Part shown: in pieces, positions 4,369 through 6,736 of the stretch
Numbering within the stretch: position 1 is the stretch's first letter
How the letters are laid out: each line of letters begins with the position of its first letter
DNA from: JBBRXZ01 sp038232415
GTDB taxonomy: Bacteria > Patescibacteriota > Saccharimonadia > Saccharimonadales > UBA4665
Assembly: GCA_038232415.1 (NCBI GenBank)
Contig: JBBSHY010000038.1
Span: 1-6,736, forward strand
DNA: 6,736 nucleotides
Reading direction: 5' to 3'
Program-made: the position numbers and the translations under genes
Notes under the pieces: generated by a model
Database searches by the model: none
What the model was told of the DNA's origin: nothing
What the model saw: only the letters and a program-made list of their open reading frames with translations

Positions 4369-5436
4369 ATGGTGAGCAAGCAAGAAATAGACAAACAACT
4401 TAAAGAACTGGGCTTTAATCGTCATGGGTGGGGAAGGACAGAACTTGGGGAATTGCCGGCTATTATCTTACCCGGTGAAGAGATTTTTGAATGCGTGAAC
4501 GGTATTTACGAAGGCGGTTTTGCAATGCTGGTAGCCACGGATGTCAGGCTCTTATTAATTGACAAGAAGCCGCTTAACTATTTGACGGTTGAAGATTTGC
4601 GCTATGACGTTATTAATGAGATTGACTATAGCCACCGGATAATAGGAGCGCACATTATTGTTGCGTCCGGCGAAAAGTTTCTTAAATTTACCAGTCTTAA
4701 CCAGCAGCGTTTGCGAAAACTAATCAGTCATGTCCAACACTGCATGTCAGAATATAAGAAAAAGCACCATAACGAGCAGGAGAACCAAAGTCAGCATCTA
4801 GAAGAGATTAACCATCAGCTACAGGCCTATCTAGCAGCCCAACACGAGCAACAACAAAAGATGCATGAACAAATACAAAGTATTCGGACAAACCAGGAAG
4901 GTGCAGCATCAATGCCGTCGCCCCTTAATCCCATACGTCCTGATCCTAAGCTGTCAGACTACTTATACGCACAGAGTCTGCTGGCGCAGCATAATAAATC
5001 ACAAAGCGAAGTGTCTAATCAAAGTGAAACCAAACAAATTGAAGCATCAAACCCTAAACCCACAACCGGCTCAACTAACTCCTCTCCGACCCCATCAATA
5101 AAGCCTGAGGCTAATTCAGATAACGCTGATAACACTGATACAACTGTTACAGACCTGTACGCTGAAGGAATGCAGGAGATTTTTGGCAAACAGGGCCAGG
5201 GTTCGCAAACCTATAGTGATAATACTAATGATGATTCCAGTACTAAGGCTAGTGACAACTCTACGGACACAAAACAAACAGATGTTAAGCAACAGTCGTC
5301 AAGCGGGCAAGCTTCAATAGAAATTAATCCGATGACAGTCGCCTACTCCAAATTACCCATGGCGCTGCGCAATCGCAAATTTGGGCGTCCTTCATTTCAT
5401 TCACACAGCAAAACTAAGCCCGAACTAGTGGTTTAA
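4369..5436 (+). CDS. PH-domain (YokE-like) protein with long disordered tail, function unknown
   Basis: 355 residues; no signal peptide or membrane segment is visible. Residues about 28-125 look like a bacterial pleckstrin-homology domain of the YokE type: ILPGEEIFECVNGIYEGGFAMLVATDVRLLLIDKKP, then VEDLRYDVINEIDYSHRIIGAHIIVASGEK. About 110-175 is rich in Gln, Glu, His and Lys and likely helical or coiled-coil. About 176-312 is a low-complexity stretch of Ser, Thr, Asn, Asp and Gln, probably disordered, interrupted by short hydrophobic segments (LSDYLYAQSLL at 195-205, VTDLYAEGMQEIFGK at 260-274). The last 40 residues turn hydrophobic then basic (PMTVAYSKLPMALRNRKFGRP at 321-341), which looks like a docking or nucleic-acid-binding peptide. 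Start: AGGAG (4354-4358) stands ten bases before the ATG. It is divergent from the Crp-like regulator and probably activated by it. Bacterial PH domains have varied and mostly unknown ligands, so I assign no function. Confidence 0.85.
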   Translation: MVSKQEIDKQLKELGFNRHGWGRTELGELPAIILPGEEIFECVNGIYEGGFAMLVATDVRLLLIDKKPLNYLTVEDLRYDVINEIDYSHRIIGAHIIVASGEKFLKFTSLNQQRLRKLISHVQHCMSEYKKKHHNEQENQSQHLEEINHQLQAYLAAQHEQQQKMHEQIQSIRTNQEGAASMPSPLNPIRPDPKLSDYLYAQSLLAQHNKSQSEVSNQSETKQIEASNPKPTTGSTNSSPTPSIKPEANSDNADNTDTTVTDLYAEGMQEIFGKQGQGSQTYSDNTNDDSSTKASDNSTDTKQTDVKQQSSSGQASIEINPMTVAYSKLPMALRNRKFGRPSFHSHSKTKPELVV

Positions 5437-5458
5437 CCGTCTTGGGCGGACAGTGGAT

Positions 5459-6541
5459 TTACTTAGAAACGTTGAAGCGAAACTCCACGACATCATCAGG
5501 TTGCATGATATAGCTTTTGCCCTCGGTGCGGACTTTGCCGGCAGCCTTGGCAGCTGGTAAAGAACCGGCCGCAATGAGATCCTGGTAAGCGACAACTTCA
5601 GCGGCTATAAAACCACGTTCAAAATCACCGTGTATTACCCCCGCCGCTTGCGGTGCGGCGGCCCCTTTGTTAATCGTCCAGGCTCGCACCTCTTTGGCGC
5701 CGGCAGTCAGATAGCTTTGCAAACCAAGGGTGTGTTGAGCAGCATGGATGAGCTTTAGCAGGCCGGATTCCTTCTGGCCGTAGCTCTCAAGTAACTCGTG
5801 CGCGTCGGCTTCATCCAGGTCTTTGAGTTCGCTTTCCAGCTTGGCGCACACAAACAATGCAGCTGCCGGTTCCACCAATTTACTTAGCATTTTCTGGTGT
5901 TTCTCGTCTGCCAGGCCGGCTTCATCCAGGTTGAATAAATATATAATATGCTTGTCAGTTAGCAGCTGTAAATCAGCAATAATTTCGCGGTCTATCTCCG
6001 GGTGGTTCCAGATCGGCTCACCTTCATTCAAAAGTTTATTCACTTGCTTATAGGTATCTAAAATCGGTATAAGTTTGGCATTGGCGCGAGCCTCTTTTTC
6101 AAATTTTGGCAGTCTTCTCGCCATGGTTTGCAAGTCTGCCAGGATAAGCTCGGTATTGATGATATCAATGTCTTTTTTTGGGTCGTGTTCTTCGTCAACA
6201 TGCGTGACATTCGGGTCGTCGAAAGCCCGCACAACTTGCACGATTGCCTGGGTTGTCCGGATATGGCTCAAAAACTTATTACCCAGGCCCTCGCCCTCAG
6301 AAGCACCGGCCACCAGTCCCGCAATATCCACAAAAGTCACTGTAGCCGGGATGATTTTGTTGGTTTGATACAACTCAGCTAATTTGTCTAACCGCTTATC
6401 GGGCACGGGCACTATGCCAGTGTTCGGCTCAATAGTCGCAAACGGATAATTAGCCGCCAAAATATTACTGCCAGTCAAGGCATTAAACAAAGTCGACTTC
6501 CCAACATTCGGCAACCCAACAATCGCAATGCTTAAGGACAT
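5459..6541 (-). CDS. ychF: Ribosome-associated P-loop ATPase YchF (OLA1 family)
   Basis: 360 residues, the usual YchF length. Motifs in order: P-loop GLPNVGKS (9-16), G3 motif DIAG (72-75) continuing as GLVAGASEGEGLGNKFLSHIR, a helical insertion (about 130-195), NLDE (204-207) in place of the NKxD that confers guanine specificity, and a C-terminal TGS domain (about 278-357). The changed G4 motif is the family reason YchF prefers ATP to GTP. Known members bind ribosomes and influence translation and stress responses. The ATG at 6541 is chosen over the in-frame ATG at 6586 because it has a Shine-Dalgarno sequence, its product starts directly with the G domain (MSLSIAIVGLPN), and the upstream ATG lies inside the proposed promoter. 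The gene converges on the PH-domain gene, 22 bp apart, with no clear terminator between. Confidence 0.97.
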   Translation of the reverse strand: MSLSIAIVGLPNVGKSTLFNALTGSNILAANYPFATIEPNTGIVPVPDKRLDKLAELYQTNKIIPATVTFVDIAGLVAGASEGEGLGNKFLSHIRTTQAIVQVVRAFDDPNVTHVDEEHDPKKDIDIINTELILADLQTMARRLPKFEKEARANAKLIPILDTYKQVNKLLNEGEPIWNHPEIDREIIADLQLLTDKHIIYLFNLDEAGLADEKHQKMLSKLVEPAAALFVCAKLESELKDLDEADAHELLESYGQKESGLLKLIHAAQHTLGLQSYLTAGAKEVRAWTINKGAAAPQAAGVIHGDFERGFIAAEVVAYQDLIAAGSLPAAKAAGKVRTEGKSYIMQPDDVVEFRFNVSK

Positions 6542-6544
6542 ACA

Positions 6545-6552
6545 CTTTCCTC
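6545..6552 (-). promoter_or_regulatory. Ribosome binding site fixing the ychF start at 6541
   Basis: GAGGAAAG on the minus strand, with its GAGG core (6552-6549) seven bases before the ATG at 6541-6539. The farther ATG at 6586 has no such sequence. Confidence 0.75.
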
Positions 6553-6572
6553 TTTTTTCATCTGTTAATCTT

Positions 6573-6601
6573 ATCATGAGTATCAAATATTTGATTGTCC
6601 A
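6573..6601 (-). promoter_or_regulatory. Probable ychF promoter
   Basis: On the minus strand TGGACA (6601-6596, five of six) and CATGAT (6578-6573, four of six) are 17 bp apart. The predicted start near 6566 gives a 24-nt leader holding the ribosome binding site. The -10 match is modest, but the position is right and supports the ychF start at 6541. Confidence 0.45.
6582..6595. repeat. Perfect 14-bp palindrome inside the ychF promoter spacer
   Basis: ATCAAAT followed by ATTTGAT is its own reverse complement and fills most of the 17 bp between the proposed -35 and -10 boxes of ychF. A bound dimer would block polymerase. It is AT-rich, so chance is possible. Confidence 0.45.
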
Positions 6602-6603
6602 GG

Positions 6604-6632
6604 TTCAGATACATCGAGGACGGTTCTAGAAT
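6604..6632 (+). promoter_or_regulatory. Possible promoter of the partial gene at the right edge
   Basis: TTCAGA (6604-6609, four of six) and TAGAAT (6627-6632, five of six) are 17 bp apart and predict a start near 6639, leaving a 14-nt leader. Its -35 box lies two bases from the proposed ychF -35 box on the other strand. A CTAGA-N6-TCTAG inverted repeat (6626-6641) overlaps the -10 box and reaches the ribosome binding site. Confidence 0.4.
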
Positions 6633-6652
6633 AAAATCTAGGAGGTCTCTCG

Positions 6653-6736
6653 ATGCAAGGCAGTATTGGTATCCCTATGGGATTGCGGAGCATAGCTCCG
6701 CCTGAGCTAAAACGTATAAAACAAACGGTTACACTA
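6653..6736 (+). CDS. Unrecognised gene, first 28 codons (3' end outside window)
   Basis: An ATG at 6653 opens a frame that continues to the window edge. AGGAGG (6640-6645) lies seven bases before it, one of the best ribosome binding sites in the window, which is the main reason to call a gene. The peptide begins MQGSIGIPMGLRSIAPPELK and continues with a basic stretch; I recognise no family in it. It is divergent from ychF with 111 bp between the start codons. A GC-rich hairpin lies within the first codons (6685-6701), so part of the apparent coding sequence could instead be a structured RNA. Confidence 0.5.
   Translation, partial: MQGSIGIPMGLRSIAPPELKRIKQTVTL
6685..6701. repeat. GC-rich perfect hairpin (7-bp stem, ATA loop)
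   Basis: GCGGAGC (6685-6691) and GCTCCGC (6695-6701) are exact reverse complements around ATA. The stem lies in codons 11-17 of the partial gene. No U run follows, so it is not a typical intrinsic terminator. It might slow translation near the start or be part of a repeat that continues beyond the window. Confidence 0.5.

Noticed and set aside
5437..5449. Hairpin CCGTC/GGCGG between the PH-domain gene and ychF as a terminator
   Set aside because: Only five pairs including a G-U, no U run on either strand, and the pairing fails on the minus strand.
6539..6586. ychF start at 6586, giving 375 residues
   Set aside because: The extra 15 residues are unlike YchF, lack a ribosome binding site and begin inside the proposed promoter; the ATG at 6541 has a good site and gives the family length.
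1..6736. CRISPR arrays, tRNA or rRNA genes, insertion sequences, phage genes
   Set aside because: No spaced direct repeats, cloverleaf-like segments, transposase motifs or terminal repeats were seen on either strand.

Overview
The window is a compact, gene-dense bacterial chromosome segment using the standard code (TAA and TGA both serve as stops). It suggests a Candidate Phyla Radiation bacterium, most likely Saccharibacteria (TM7). The reasons are the short ribosomal proteins, the style of the ssb and Crp/Fnr-like proteins, the arginine-tipped EF-P, a small YokE-type PH-domain protein, and the order ftsK, rpsF, ssb, rpsR, efp, tlyA. This placement is an inference from protein character, not from a search.

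Left half, plus strand (1-3537). The window opens inside ftsK (motor core after Walker A, plus the DNA-reading gamma domain). A well-matched promoter (TTGACT, 17 bp, TATAGT) follows and starts a translation and replication operon: rpsF (S6, TTG start), ssb, rpsR (S18), efp (EF-P) and tlyA (S4-domain rRNA 2'-O-methyltransferase). A long hairpin lies in the rpsF leader. The rpsF-ssb spacer holds a possible internal promoter and a perfect 14-bp palindrome. The first three genes have strong Shine-Dalgarno sequences; efp and tlyA have none. Their products make S6 and S18 (partners on the small-subunit platform), protect single-stranded DNA, relieve ribosome stalling and modify rRNA.

Middle (3565-5436). 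A Crp/Fnr-family regulator (minus) and a PH-domain protein of unknown function (plus) are transcribed divergently from a 150-bp control region. This is the most interesting part of the window. The regulator has a CRP-like recognition helix (R-E-T-x-x-x-R spacing), but its sensor domain lacks the cAMP-pocket residues and the whole protein lacks cysteine. In front of the PH-domain gene lie two tandem CRP-type sites (TGTGA-N6-TCGCA and AGTGA-N6-TCACG). The second is centred exactly at -41.5 from the start site predicted from a TATTAT -10 box that has no -35 box, which is the layout of an activator-dependent class II promoter. A 21-bp imperfect palindrome covers that -10 box. The regulator's own promoter (TTGACA, 17 bp, CATAAT) predicts transcription starting at the A of its ATG, so its mRNA would be leaderless.

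Right end (5459-6736). ychF (minus) encodes a complete ribosome-associated P-loop ATPase; its true start is at 6541, not at the upstream in-frame ATG. A divergent promoter region with two more inverted repeats separates it from the first 28 codons of an unrecognised gene that runs off the window. No tRNA, rRNA, CRISPR array, insertion sequence or origin was seen.
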